Origin: Pedobacter insulae
GTDB lineage: Bacteria; Bacteroidota; Bacteroidia; Sphingobacteriales; Sphingobacteriaceae
NCBI RefSeq assembly: GCF_900113525.1
Contig: NZ_FOPP01000005.1
Location: 62,001 to 126,000, forward strand
Reading direction: 5' to 3'
DNA length: 64,000 nt
Each line of letters opens with the position of its first letter. Positions within the stretch are counted from its first letter, which is position 1. The position numbers and the translations under genes are program-made. The notes beneath the pieces are model-generated. The model worked only from the letters and a program-made list of their open reading frames with translations. It searched no databases and was not told where the DNA came from. Shown in pieces: positions 52,475-61,558 of this stretch.

Positions 52475-54061
52475 ATGAGAGAAGTTGATTTTTTAGTTAT
52501 AGGATCGGGTATTGCGGGTTTAAGTTTTGCATTGAAGGCAGCAAACTATGGAAAAGTATTGATTGTTACGAAGTCTAATGAAGACGAATCTAATACAAAA
52601 TATGCCCAGGGTGGGGTTGCTGTGGTAGTTGATGAGTCTGATTCGTTTGAAGATCATATCCATGATACCCTAGTTGCAGGAGATGGATTATGTAATCAAA
52701 ATATTGTTGAGATAGTTGTTAAAGAAGGACCACAACGCATTCAGGAAATTATTGATTATGGAATTAACTTCGACAAAAATACTGCCGGAGTTTTTGATTT
52801 AGCAAAGGAGGGAGGGCACTCTGCACATCGTGTACTCCATTATAAGGATATTACTGGGTATGAAATAGAAAATGTGTTGCTTAAGCAGATCCATGAAAAT
52901 GAGAATATTGAGATATTAACACATTACTTTTGCTTAGAGTTAATTACTCAACATCATTTAGGTGTACATGTGGATAAGAGTAGTGATAATATAAGTTGCT
53001 TTGGTATATATGCCTTTAACACAGAGCTTAACGATGTGGAAAAGATTTTAGCAAAGGTAACAGTTATGGCGTCTGGTGGTGCAGGGCACATTTACGCTAA
53101 CACAACCAATCCAGTTATAGCCACTGGAGATGGAATGGCGATGGTATATCGTGCTAAAGGTAAAGTAAGGAATATGGAGTTCATTCAATTTCATCCTACG
53201 GCACTTTATCACCCTGGAGAGTACCCTTCATTTTTGATTTCGGAAGCGGTAAGAGGTTTTGGGGGTATTTTAAGAAGGAGAAATGGCGAAGAGTTTATGT
53301 ATGAATATGACGAGCGTGGATCTTTAGCACCACGCGATATTGTAGCTCGTGCAATTGATGCAGAGATGAAGAAGTCGGGAGACGACTTTGTATATCTTGA
53401 CATTACGATGCGTAAAAAGGATGATATTTTGAACCACTTTCCTAATATTTATGCAAAATGCCTATCTATTGGGATAGACATGACGAAGGATTTTATCCCG
53501 GTAACTCCTGCGGCACATTATATGTGTGGAGGAATTTTAGTGGATGAGTTTGGTAAATCATCTATTCATAATTTGTATGCCTGTGGCGAGGTTTCTTCAA
53601 CTGGTTTGCATGGAGCCAATCGGTTGGCTTCCAACTCATTATTAGAAGCTACTGTTTTTGCACATCGTATTTTTGTTTCAGCAATTGAAAATTTTGCAAA
53701 CAGCGAAATTCCAACGAATATTCCAGAATGGAATGAACAAGGAGTAACCCAATCAGATGAAGATATTTTAGTTACCCATAATCTTCGTGAAACGCAAAAA
53801 ATAATGAGTGACTATGTGGGTATAGTTCGGTCTGATTTCAGGTTAGATCGTGCAATGCGACGGTTGTTCTTATTGTATGAAGAAACAGAAGAATTTTATA
53901 AAAAGAATAAAGTTTCGGTTAAGCTTTGCGAATTAAGGAATGTTATTCAAGTATCCTATATGGTGATTAAATCAGCTGTGGCTAGGAAAGAAAGTAGGGG
54001 ACTACATTATAATACAGATTATCCTAACCATGCGCAAGAGCTGGTTGATACGATTATTTAA
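52475..54061 (+). CDS. nadB: L-aspartate oxidase NadB
   Basis: This 528-residue flavoprotein oxidises L-aspartate to iminoaspartate, the substrate of NadA. The FAD motif FLVIGSGIAGLSFALKAANY is at the N-terminus, followed by the succinate-dehydrogenase-like catalytic core (TKYAQGGVAVV, HRVLHYKDITGYEIEN, FIQFHPTALYHPG) and ACGEVSSTGLHGANRLASNS, the FAD-binding end. A gamma carbonic anhydrase-like gene follows 20 nt later. Confidence 0.97.
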   Translation: MREVDFLVIGSGIAGLSFALKAANYGKVLIVTKSNEDESNTKYAQGGVAVVVDESDSFEDHIHDTLVAGDGLCNQNIVEIVVKEGPQRIQEIIDYGINFDKNTAGVFDLAKEGGHSAHRVLHYKDITGYEIENVLLKQIHENENIEILTHYFCLELITQHHLGVHVDKSSDNISCFGIYAFNTELNDVEKILAKVTVMASGGAGHIYANTTNPVIATGDGMAMVYRAKGKVRNMEFIQFHPTALYHPGEYPSFLISEAVRGFGGILRRRNGEEFMYEYDERGSLAPRDIVARAIDAEMKKSGDDFVYLDITMRKKDDILNHFPNIYAKCLSIGIDMTKDFIPVTPAAHYMCGGILVDEFGKSSIHNLYACGEVSSTGLHGANRLASNSLLEATVFAHRIFVSAIENFANSEIPTNIPEWNEQGVTQSDEDILVTHNLRETQKIMSDYVGIVRSDFRLDRAMRRLFLLYEETEEFYKKNKVSVKLCELRNVIQVSYMVIKSAVARKESRGLHYNTDYPNHAQELVDTII

Positions 54062-54081
54062 TAAATCGAAACAATTATACT

Positions 54082-54594
54082 ATGCCAGTTATACTACCAG
54101 TTAAAAATGTGCATCCTAAATGGGGTGAAGAATGTTTTATTGCGCCTAATGCAACCATTGTTGGAGAAGTTGTAATGGGTCATAGTTGTTCAGTTTGGTT
54201 CAATGCGGTTGTTAGGGGGGATGTGAATGCCATTACTATTGGTAATGAAACTAATATTCAAGACGGTGCAGTTATTCATGCTACGTATTTAAAAGCCTCT
54301 ACGCACATAGGAAATAGAGTTTCTGTTGGTCATAATGCAATTGTACATGGATGTATGGTAAAGGATAATGTTTTGATAGGCATGGGTGCTATTGTAATGG
54401 ATCATGCAATAATAGAAGAGTTTTGTATTATTGCAGCTGGTTCAGTAGTTCTTGAAAATACCATATGTGAATCAGGATATTTATATGCAGGCACACCAGC
54501 AAAAAAAATAAAGCCCATCACAGAAGAGCAAAGGGCTTTATTAGCGAAACTACCTGACAACTACATTATGTATGCTGACTGGTTTAATACTTAA
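54082..54594 (+). CDS. Gamma carbonic anhydrase-family hexapeptide protein
   Basis: This 170-residue left-handed beta-helix protein matches the gamma-CA/YrdA family. Zinc-ligand histidines are visible in AVIHATYLKA and in SVGHNAIVHGCMVKDN (three His in all), and the hexapeptide repeats run from about 12 to 130 (ATIVGEVVMGHSCSVWFNAV). Carbonic anhydrase activity is demonstrated only for some members. It lies 20 nt behind nadB. Its stop overlaps that of the convergent Ig-like lipoprotein gene by 4 nt. Confidence 0.92.
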   Translation: MPVILPVKNVHPKWGEECFIAPNATIVGEVVMGHSCSVWFNAVVRGDVNAITIGNETNIQDGAVIHATYLKASTHIGNRVSVGHNAIVHGCMVKDNVLIGMGAIVMDHAIIEEFCIIAAGSVVLENTICESGYLYAGTPAKKIKPITEEQRALLAKLPDNYIMYADWFNT

Positions 54595-56264
54595 TCTTTG
54601 GTAGGCTTCGGCTCAGGTTCTTTTTTCGTTGTAGATGGTGGTGGTGGCACGGCCCAAGTAAATATTTGTTCCCAATTAGCTCTCAAGGCTATTTCTTGGG
54701 GATTGTTAAATGTTTTTTCTGGTTGTGTGCCCAGTGCCAAGCTTCCAGTATCCCATTTACCATTTTTATTTTCATCGTATATGATACGCGTGGCATATGT
54801 GGCCACTCTGTAATTCGCAAATTTAATTGTTCTGTTTTTTGTAATCACTTCTGTGGCTACCACGTCTTTTTTCTCATTTAAAATTTCTAATACGTAACTT
54901 TTAGTGGTATCGGGAATTTCTATTTTTAGCACAAAAGTTCCATAATCGTCAGCACTTGCAAGCTTAAATGTTTTTTTGAACTCTTTATTTTTTACACCGA
55001 ATATTCCGGTAATTGCACCTTCAGCGAACAGTAGACTATAGGCAGCTTTTTTTCGCCAAGGATAATTCAAGTTATATACCAAGAAATTCGTGCTATCTTG
55101 TGAAAATGTAAAATTAGTTCGTGGAATTGAATCTTCAGTTAGTTTGATTTTGGTTAGATCAACGTTTTCTATTGGAAAATTAAAGATTAGTCTGTAAGGG
55201 CGATAGGGATTAAGCATACCAATTTCCAGATTATCTGCTACGACCAAAGCTCTAGCATAAGTGTCTTTTTTGTCTCTGTTGAAGATAATAGTATCTAAAG
55301 ACTTTCCTTCATTTTTAAGCTCAATGCGCACAGAATCAAAGGTTAGATCTTGCAACCATAACCTAAGGGAATCATTTTTTTGACTAAATCTTAAGAGTTT
55401 GGAATCATCTATTGATTTTTGATCTAGCACAGTTATGTCTGGTTTTGAAAGTTGTTGGTTAAATATCATGCTGATGCTTCCATCATTATTTAACTTCCGA
55501 TCCACAATTCTAAAGGTCTGCGCCAGCTCCTTAAATACTCCTATGTCTACATTTGTGGTATCTTTTGTCAAAATAATTGGCTCTTTTACAAAACCTATTT
55601 CGTCTGTTCGCTGTTGGTATACTTTATCGCCAGCCGTTTCTTTCAAAGCATAAATTTTATACGTGTCTTTCTTTAGGTTCTTCAAGCTATAATAGCCGCT
55701 ACTATCTGTCGATGTGGAAATAGAAGCTCTCTTTTTACCAAAAATAGAATCCCTTGAAAGTGGGAGTATAAAAACAGTGGCGTCAATTTCAGGTTTTCCT
55801 GTTAAAAGATTAGTTACTTTTCCACTGATGCTTAAAGAATCTAAAAATGCACCGGTTGAAAAAGCATAAGTTAGATTTTTCAAGACATTAGATTCATGTA
55901 TATCTGCAATTGCTTTTCCAAAGTTCAAGGTATATGTGGTATTTTTTTCTAAACTATCTTGAAATATGATTTCTAATTTTTTACCATCTTTCTTAAGCAA
56001 AGGGGGGCGTTCCTGCTCAGGAGAAACTGAAAACTCTTTGGATTCATTTTGAATATTGAAATATTCATCAAATGTGATAACAATTTTTTGGCTATTGAAA
56101 TTGGTGGTTAAATTTTTAGGCTCCATCTTTAAAACTTTAGGAGGAGTTTTGTCAACCGGACCACCTTCTGGATTTCGCATGCTGGCGCAGCCATAAATGC
56201 AAAGAATAAAGAGAACTAATGTTTTCCAATAGTTGTCGGCAGACGGCATTGTTTTTTTAGTCAT
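54591..56264 (-). CDS. Ig-like-domain (Big_5) lipoprotein
   Basis: This 557-residue protein has a lipoprotein signal peptide with lipobox YGC (Cys at about 26) and a Big_5 Ig-like domain (about 38-140, starting GGPVDKTPPKVLKMEPKN, with IVITFDEYFN). The rest is a string of beta-rich regions, one resembling a carboxypeptidase-regulatory domain (SGKVTNLLTGKPEIDATVFI). It ends in a Pro/Lys/Glu-rich tail (PPPPSTTKKEPEPKPTKD). This is a common Bacteroidota surface protein of unknown function. Confidence 0.87.
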   Translation of the reverse strand: MTKKTMPSADNYWKTLVLFILCIYGCASMRNPEGGPVDKTPPKVLKMEPKNLTTNFNSQKIVITFDEYFNIQNESKEFSVSPEQERPPLLKKDGKKLEIIFQDSLEKNTTYTLNFGKAIADIHESNVLKNLTYAFSTGAFLDSLSISGKVTNLLTGKPEIDATVFILPLSRDSIFGKKRASISTSTDSSGYYSLKNLKKDTYKIYALKETAGDKVYQQRTDEIGFVKEPIILTKDTTNVDIGVFKELAQTFRIVDRKLNNDGSISMIFNQQLSKPDITVLDQKSIDDSKLLRFSQKNDSLRLWLQDLTFDSVRIELKNEGKSLDTIIFNRDKKDTYARALVVADNLEIGMLNPYRPYRLIFNFPIENVDLTKIKLTEDSIPRTNFTFSQDSTNFLVYNLNYPWRKKAAYSLLFAEGAITGIFGVKNKEFKKTFKLASADDYGTFVLKIEIPDTTKSYVLEILNEKKDVVATEVITKNRTIKFANYRVATYATRIIYDENKNGKWDTGSLALGTQPEKTFNNPQEIALRANWEQIFTWAVPPPPSTTKKEPEPKPTKD

Positions 56265-56385
56265 TTATCTGATGCGTGTTTAATTTTTATACTTTTTGGA
56301 ACAATAACATTAAAAGAGCAAGATAAGCGCTTAAATCGCTTTAAATTGCATTATTTTAACGTGCTGTTTTTCAATCGTTTAGGGT

Positions 56386-58248
56386 TTATTTTGTAATATG
56401 GACCATTAAGACTGAAATATCTGAGGGCGATACACCAGATATGCGAGATGCTTGCCCTAATGTTCTCGGTTTTATTTTTAATAGTTTTTCCCTGGCTTCT
56501 TTTGATAGTGAAAGTAATTTGGTATAATCAAAATCTGGATTAATTGATTTGTCTTCCATTTTTTGCATTTTGTTTACAATTTCATTTTCCTTTTCAAAGT
56601 AACTCTCATATTTTATTTTAATTTCTGCTTGCTCAATGGTTTCTTTATCGAATGTATTCAAGAGATCATTAAATGGTCTACTTACCTTCCGGATATCTTC
56701 AATGCCAACCTGCGGTCGGCTCAGTACATTAAATAACTTAACGTTCTGATTAAGGGTTGCAGTACCTAAGCTTGCTAATAAGTCATTCGCGCTACTCATA
56801 TCAATACCTTGTTTTTTAGTAAAGTTAACAATGGCATCAGCGTTTTCTACTTTGCGATTCACAATAGCTAAGCGTTCATCATCGATGAGGCCTAGCTTGT
56901 GAGCAATAGGAGAGAGCCTGATATCAGCATTGTCTTGTCTCAACAGTAATCTATGTTCTGCTCTTGAAGTAAACATTCTATAGGGTTCTTCTGTTCCTTT
57001 GGTCACTAAATCATCTATTAAAACACCGATGTATGATTCAGATCGTTTCATGATCAGTTCGTGTTGTTCATTTATCTTTAAGTGAGCATTAATTCCCGCT
57101 ATAAAACCCTGACTAGCAGCCTCTTCGTATCCCGTAGTGCCATTAATCTGCCCTGCAAAGAATAAGTTGCTGATAAGTTTGGTTTCTAATGTTAAAGAAA
57201 GTTGCGTAGGTGGAAAATAATCATATTCTATGGCGTAACCCGGCCTAAACATTTTTGCATTTTCGAAACCCGGTATTTTTCTAAGCGCCTTGTATTGGAT
57301 GTCCTCAGGTAGGGAAGTAGAGAATCCATTTACATAGATTTCACAAGTATTCCAACCTTCTGGTTCTACAAATATTTGGTGCCTGTCCCTTTCTGCGAAG
57401 CGATTTATTTTGTCTTCGATGGAGGGACAATATCGTGGACCAAGGCCTTTGATTCGTCCTGTAAACATTGGAGATTTTTCAAATCCTTCTTTCAGTGTTT
57501 CGTGAACGTCGTTATTCGTATAGGTTATCCAACAGCAACGTTGTTCAACCGGCCTTTCTACGTTGGTATAAGAGAAGCGGCCCGGGTTTTCATCGCCCCA
57601 CTGCTCTTCCATTTTTGTATAGTCTAGCGATCTACCATCAATTCGTGGAGGTGTTCCTGTTTTCATTCTTCCTGCATCGAAACCTAATGAAGTAAGTTGT
57701 TCGGTTAATCCAGTAGCGGCTTTTTCTCCAGTTCTACCGCCACCAAATCTTTTCTCGCCAATATGGATTAGACCATTTAAAAAAGTCCCATTAGTAAGCA
57801 CAACGCTTTTAGCTTTTATCTCAACACCTAAAGCTGTTTTCACGCCAATTATCGTGTTGTTTTTAACGATTAAACTGCCTACCATTTCTTGCCAAAAGTC
57901 GACATTTGGAGTGGCCTCCAGCGCGAAACGCCATTCTTCAGCAAATCTTTTTCGATCGTTTTGAGCTCGGGGGCTCCACATCGCAGGGCCTTTCGAAAGG
58001 TTTAGCATTCTAAACTGCAAGGTGGTTTTATCGGCGATTATACCAGAGTAGCCGCCCATCGCATCAATTTCTCTCACGATCTGGCCCTTTGCTACGCCAC
58101 CCATAGCCGGGTTGCAACTCATCTGTGCGATGGTTTCCATGTTCATGGTTATTAATAGAACGGAAGAACCCAGGTTTGCGGCTGCAGCTGCTGCTTCGCA
58201 TCCTGCGTGACCCGCGCCCACCACTATAACATCGTATTCTTTAAACAT
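56386..58248 (-). CDS. mnmG: tRNA uridine-5-carboxymethylaminomethyl modification enzyme MnmG (GidA)
   Basis: This 620-residue FAD protein works with MnmE to modify U34 in tRNAs. The FAD motif [20 protein letters not shown] starts the protein; [34 protein letters not shown] and SCNPAMGG are family signatures; the helical C-terminal MnmE-binding domain ends at 620. Immediately upstream lie two perfect parS sites, matching the frequent position of mnmG near chromosomal origins. Confidence 0.97.
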   Translation of the reverse strand: MFKEYDVIVVGAGHAGCEAAAAAANLGSSVLLITMNMETIAQMSCNPAMGGVAKGQIVREIDAMGGYSGIIADKTTLQFRMLNLSKGPAMWSPRAQNDRKRFAEEWRFALEATPNVDFWQEMVGSLIVKNNTIIGVKTALGVEIKAKSVVLTNGTFLNGLIHIGEKRFGGGRTGEKAATGLTEQLTSLGFDAGRMKTGTPPRIDGRSLDYTKMEEQWGDENPGRFSYTNVERPVEQRCCWITYTNNDVHETLKEGFEKSPMFTGRIKGLGPRYCPSIEDKINRFAERDRHQIFVEPEGWNTCEIYVNGFSTSLPEDIQYKALRKIPGFENAKMFRPGYAIEYDYFPPTQLSLTLETKLISNLFFAGQINGTTGYEEAASQGFIAGINAHLKINEQHELIMKRSESYIGVLIDDLVTKGTEEPYRMFTSRAEHRLLLRQDNADIRLSPIAHKLGLIDDERLAIVNRKVENADAIVNFTKKQGIDMSSANDLLASLGTATLNQNVKLFNVLSRPQVGIEDIRKVSRPFNDLLNTFDKETIEQAEIKIKYESYFEKENEIVNKMQKMEDKSINPDFDYTKLLSLSKEAREKLLKIKPRTLGQASRISGVSPSDISVLMVHITK

Positions 58249-58259
58249 ATATTTTGACT

Positions 58260-58275
58260 TGTTTCACGTGAAACA
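58260..58275. promoter_or_regulatory. parS site (ParB binding), copy 1
   Basis: TGTTTCACGTGAAACA is an exact match to the 16-bp parS consensus TGTTnCACGTGAAACA bound by chromosomal ParB/Spo0J proteins. It lies 11 nt before the mnmG start codon and 43 bp from the second copy. Confidence 0.95.
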
Positions 58276-58302
58276 CTAAGGTTAATTTTGTTAATTTTTT
58301 CC

Positions 58303-58318
58303 TGTTTCACGTGAAACA
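58303..58318. promoter_or_regulatory. parS site (ParB binding), copy 2
   Basis: A second identical TGTTTCACGTGAAACA palindrome, in the short gap between the ABC-F gene and mnmG. Two perfect copies 43 bp apart make chance occurrence very unlikely. Confidence 0.95.
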
Positions 58319-58349
58319 GAAATCTTTTCGCTGATTAGAATGTCTTGAT

Positions 58350-60218
58350 TTAGTTTCCCGCCCTGTCAGACAATTCTACCCAACGTTGCATTATATTTTC
58401 TAAATCAACATTTAGTGCTTCAATTTGAGAAGCCTTTTCTTGGATTTTTTTATAATCAACACTGTCTATATTTGCCATCGATTTTGTCAATTCTTCAATC
58501 TCATTCTCTTTCTCCGCAACTGTTTCTTCAATCTCATCTAATTCTTTTTGCTCTTTGAAAGTTAGTTTTTTGCTTTCCTTCGTCGAGGTGTTTGGCTCTT
58601 GGGTCTTTGCTTTTGGGAGGGGAATATCTTTAGCGTTATCCAAACTAATTCGATATTCAGAATAGTTTCCATTGTAAATACTCACGCCCCCGTTGCCCTC
58701 CATAATAAATAACTGTTCACTCATTTTGTCTAACAGGTATCTATCATGGGAAACTAAAATTAATACGCCAGGGAAATTCTCCAAAAATTCCTCTAAAACA
58801 TTTAATGTGTCAATGTCAAGATCATTGGTAGGTTCATCTAGAATTAAGAAGTTCGGATTTTGCATCAGCACCTTCATGAGATGTAATCTTTTCTTTTCAC
58901 CGCCACTTAGTTTTTCAACCATTCCATGCTGTTTTTTTGGCGGAAAAAGAAACAGTGTTAATAGGGCAGAGGCTGAAATAGTTTGCCCATCTGCCATTTT
59001 AATATATTCAGCATCCGATTTTACAATATCTATTACACGCTCCTTTTCGTTAAACGCTAATCCCCCTTGTTTGTAATAACCATATACAGTTGTGTCTCCA
59101 ACATCTACATTTCCTTTTTCAGGCTTTAGAAATCCAGTAATAATATTCAATAATGTAGACTTCCCGGTTCCATTTTTTCCAGCTAAACCAATTCTATCGC
59201 CTCGTTTAAATACATAAGAGAAATCATCAATAATTTTTTTATCATCGAAAGTTTGTCCGATATGATTTAGTTCTAAAATCTTATTACCCTGACGCGACAT
59301 CTTGACATTAAGCGTAACTTTTTGATTGTCAGATCTTTGTTTAGTTTTTTCCTCTAAATCGTAAAAGGAATTAATCCTAGACTGTGACTTAACCGTACGT
59401 GCAGCTGGCATCCGCCTCATCCACTCCAATTCTTTCTTTAATAGGTTTTTGTTCTTCTGGAAAGTGCTTTCATCTGCGGCCTCTCTTTCGCTTTTTTTCT
59501 CTAGAAAAAATGCGTAGTTTCCATTGTAATTATAGATTTTCCCTCGATCAAGTTCAACAATGGTATTGCATACATTATCTAAAAAGTATCGGTCGTGCGT
59601 AACCAATAATATCGTTTTGTTACCAGAAGTTAATAGCTTTTCTAACCACTCAATTGTGTCGATGTCTAAATGGTTAGTAGGTTCATCCAACACGTAAATC
59701 TCAGGATCTTCGATCAGCAGCTTTGCTAGCGCTAAACGCTTTTTTTGTCCACCAGAAAGCGTACTTATTTTTTGTTGAAGATGATTTATGCCCATTCTAC
59801 TTAGAATGGTTTTAATTTCATGCTCATACTCCCAGGCATTGTGTTCACTTAATTCTTCATACAAACGATTAAGCGTATTTTCATCAGGGTTAGGATCTTC
59901 TATCAACTCTTCGTATTCCTTGATCAGTTGCTGCTGCTTATTCTCTAATGAAAATATAAAGTCGCTAATGGAATAACCTTCCGGAAATGACGGCTCTTGA
60001 TCTAGGAAGCCAATTTTAACAGATTTATTTTTGACTATCTTTCCTTCAAGGGGAGAAAATCGTTCGGCAAGGAGTTTAAGGAGGGTGCTTTTTCCGGCTC
60101 CATTAATACCAACCAAAGCCACACGTTGACCAGGGTTAATACCTAAAGTTAAATTTTTGAATAACCATTCATCATGGTATCCATGGCCTAAGCCCTCAGC
60201 TGCAATTAATGTACTCAA
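58350..60218 (-). CDS. ABC-F family ATPase
   Basis: This 622-residue soluble protein has two ABC domains without membrane helices: Walker A GINGAGKS and GKNGTGKS, signatures LSGGQKKR and LSGGEKKR, and Walker B plus glutamate in VLDEPTNHLDID and ILDEPTNDLDID. A linker (about 240-320) and a C-terminal coiled coil (about 540-622) match the Uup subgroup. ABC-F proteins act on stalled ribosomes or in DNA-related roles (Uup). The start is TTG at 60218, chosen because an in-frame stop lies a few codons upstream; a TACTTTTG promoter box lies about 36 nt upstream. Confidence 0.93.
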   Translation of the reverse strand: MSTLIAAEGLGHGYHDEWLFKNLTLGINPGQRVALVGINGAGKSTLLKLLAERFSPLEGKIVKNKSVKIGFLDQEPSFPEGYSISDFIFSLENKQQQLIKEYEELIEDPNPDENTLNRLYEELSEHNAWEYEHEIKTILSRMGINHLQQKISTLSGGQKKRLALAKLLIEDPEIYVLDEPTNHLDIDTIEWLEKLLTSGNKTILLVTHDRYFLDNVCNTIVELDRGKIYNYNGNYAFFLEKKSEREAADESTFQKNKNLLKKELEWMRRMPAARTVKSQSRINSFYDLEEKTKQRSDNQKVTLNVKMSRQGNKILELNHIGQTFDDKKIIDDFSYVFKRGDRIGLAGKNGTGKSTLLNIITGFLKPEKGNVDVGDTTVYGYYKQGGLAFNEKERVIDIVKSDAEYIKMADGQTISASALLTLFLFPPKKQHGMVEKLSGGEKKRLHLMKVLMQNPNFLILDEPTNDLDIDTLNVLEEFLENFPGVLILVSHDRYLLDKMSEQLFIMEGNGGVSIYNGNYSEYRISLDNAKDIPLPKAKTQEPNTSTKESKKLTFKEQKELDEIEETVAEKENEIEELTKSMANIDSVDYKKIQEKASQIEALNVDLENIMQRWVELSDRAGN

Positions 60219-60370
60219 TGTAGTTTTATCGATTTATCTTATAAGAAATTACAGCAAAAGTAAGGAATAATTTATTGGCTATGAATGTAAACCCATAATA
60301 ACGCTTTGTTCGGTTAAAAAATTGCATGTAGATTAAATTGCAACTTGGCCATGGCACAATAAATTCTTTA

Positions 60371-60404
60371 CAAAAAAGAAATGCGGACATCCACCCGCAT
60401 TTCT
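60371..60404 (-). terminator. Rho-independent terminator after the GIN-domain gene
   Basis: On the minus strand, a perfect 10-bp stem (AGAAATGCGG and its complement) with an 8-nt loop is followed by six T. It lies about 46 nt after the GIN gene stop. Confidence 0.88.
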
Positions 60405-60449
60405 AAACTAAAACTAAACTAAATTTATGATGGATTGTGTGCATTCAAA

Positions 60450-61055
60450 TTATTCTGTGATACCGAAATCAATTGATTTAACTACTGGAATATCATTTTG
60501 CGAGCGGATTGAAGCGCTTTCTGAAACAAATGCATTCATATTCACTTTTGAAACATTGTTAACTGAAGCACTGTGCTCTAAAGTCGAACCAGTTAATGTT
60601 AGATCAGCATTACCTTTTACATTAGTAGTTAAGCTAATTGTATTCGTATTTAAATCTGCCTTCGCATTATCAGAGAGATTTATTGCTAAATCTAATGTGC
60701 TGAATTTTCCGAAAGTTTTAACGATTGCATTGTCCGACGCCGTGATGGCACTTAAATTGTTTACATATACCACAACAGTCAGTTTCTCTGTGTTGTAAGA
60801 GCTAACCCTTAGCTCGCCATCCTTTTGTTGAACCAGTGCGTTATTGGTATAGTAGTCGCTATATACCTTAACGCTTTCCTCAGCGCTTTGAACCAGGATC
60901 AGCTCAACATTGCCTGTAACGTCGATCCTGTTTACTTTTTTAACATCGCTTAAAACGGTTACTTTATGGTCATTCGCTTTAGAAATCATTGCAGTACTGG
61001 TTAATACAACTAAGGTTAAAACTGCTGCGATTAAATTTTTGATAGAAGTGTTCAT
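60450..61055 (-). CDS. Exported GIN-domain (DUF2807-like) protein
   Basis: This 201-residue protein has a signal peptide (about 1-28) and a right-handed beta-helix-like GIN domain: the repeat phrases VKKVNRIDVTGNVELILVQ, GELRVSSYNTEKLTVVVYV and SLTTNVKGNADLTLTGSTL are typical of this putative auto-transporter adhesin head. Its surface role is unknown. A strong terminator ends it, and a structured 0.5-kb intergenic region precedes it. Confidence 0.85.
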   Translation of the reverse strand: MNTSIKNLIAAVLTLVVLTSTAMISKANDHKVTVLSDVKKVNRIDVTGNVELILVQSAEESVKVYSDYYTNNALVQQKDGELRVSSYNTEKLTVVVYVNNLSAITASDNAIVKTFGKFSTLDLAINLSDNAKADLNTNTISLTTNVKGNADLTLTGSTLEHSASVNNVSKVNMNAFVSESASIRSQNDIPVVKSIDFGITE

Positions 61056-61558
61056 GTTATTGTTATTTTAAAATTCTTTTTTATTTGCTAAACCGCCCGT
61101 TATCAGGCTGGTTTCGAATATAAGACTGCGTAAAGGGCAAAAGGTTGCACGGAAAATGGCTGTATTATACCAGTAGGGGTTAGCGCTCGACCAACGCCCT
61201 TAATTTTTCGACCAACTGGGCCTTTGAGGAATTCCGCTAGGCCCAATAGGGGTCGAGACTAACAACTCTATACTTTTCACAGGGTTTACACAGGGTGTTG
61301 ACAGGGGGTTGATAGGGGGTTTACAGGGACAAACTCCCTATCAACTCCCTTTGTAATCCGAATAAAATATTTGTTGATTCTCTGTTAATTGTATGGACAA
61401 CCTAGGTTTGAGTGCTTTAGAAGGTAGTAAACACCCCATTATTTGGCCGATAGATCCTTTTAAACAGTCAAACTCAATAAAAAAAAGCATCTACTTTGAT
61501 TATTAATTCAAATTAAGATTTACATTTGTAGCTATTTAGAATTAAACTTAATAACAAG
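61056..61558. other. Structured intergenic region with GC-rich repeats
   Basis: No convincing ORF is seen. It holds a repeated TCGACCAAC (61187-61195 and 61208-61216), a 7-bp inverted repeat TGGGCCT/AGGCCCA (61217-61245), and a G-rich stretch (61280-61328) with five G-runs of three to five. Part of that stretch (61303-61319) is an imperfect inverted repeat of 61334-61350. The right end holds the promoter of the ApbE fusion gene. Confidence 0.6.
61495..61528 (+). promoter_or_regulatory. Promoter of the ApbE-DUF2271 gene
   Basis: TTTG at 61495-61498 and a perfect -7 box TACATTTG at 61521-61528 are 22 nt apart, a little long for the Bacteroidota consensus. The leader before the ATG at 61559 would be about 26 nt. 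Confidence 0.55.

Noticed and set aside
60427..60798. Plus-strand frame of 123 codons
   Set aside because: It lies opposite the GIN-domain gene and matches no family; the minus-strand frame has a signal peptide and a terminator.
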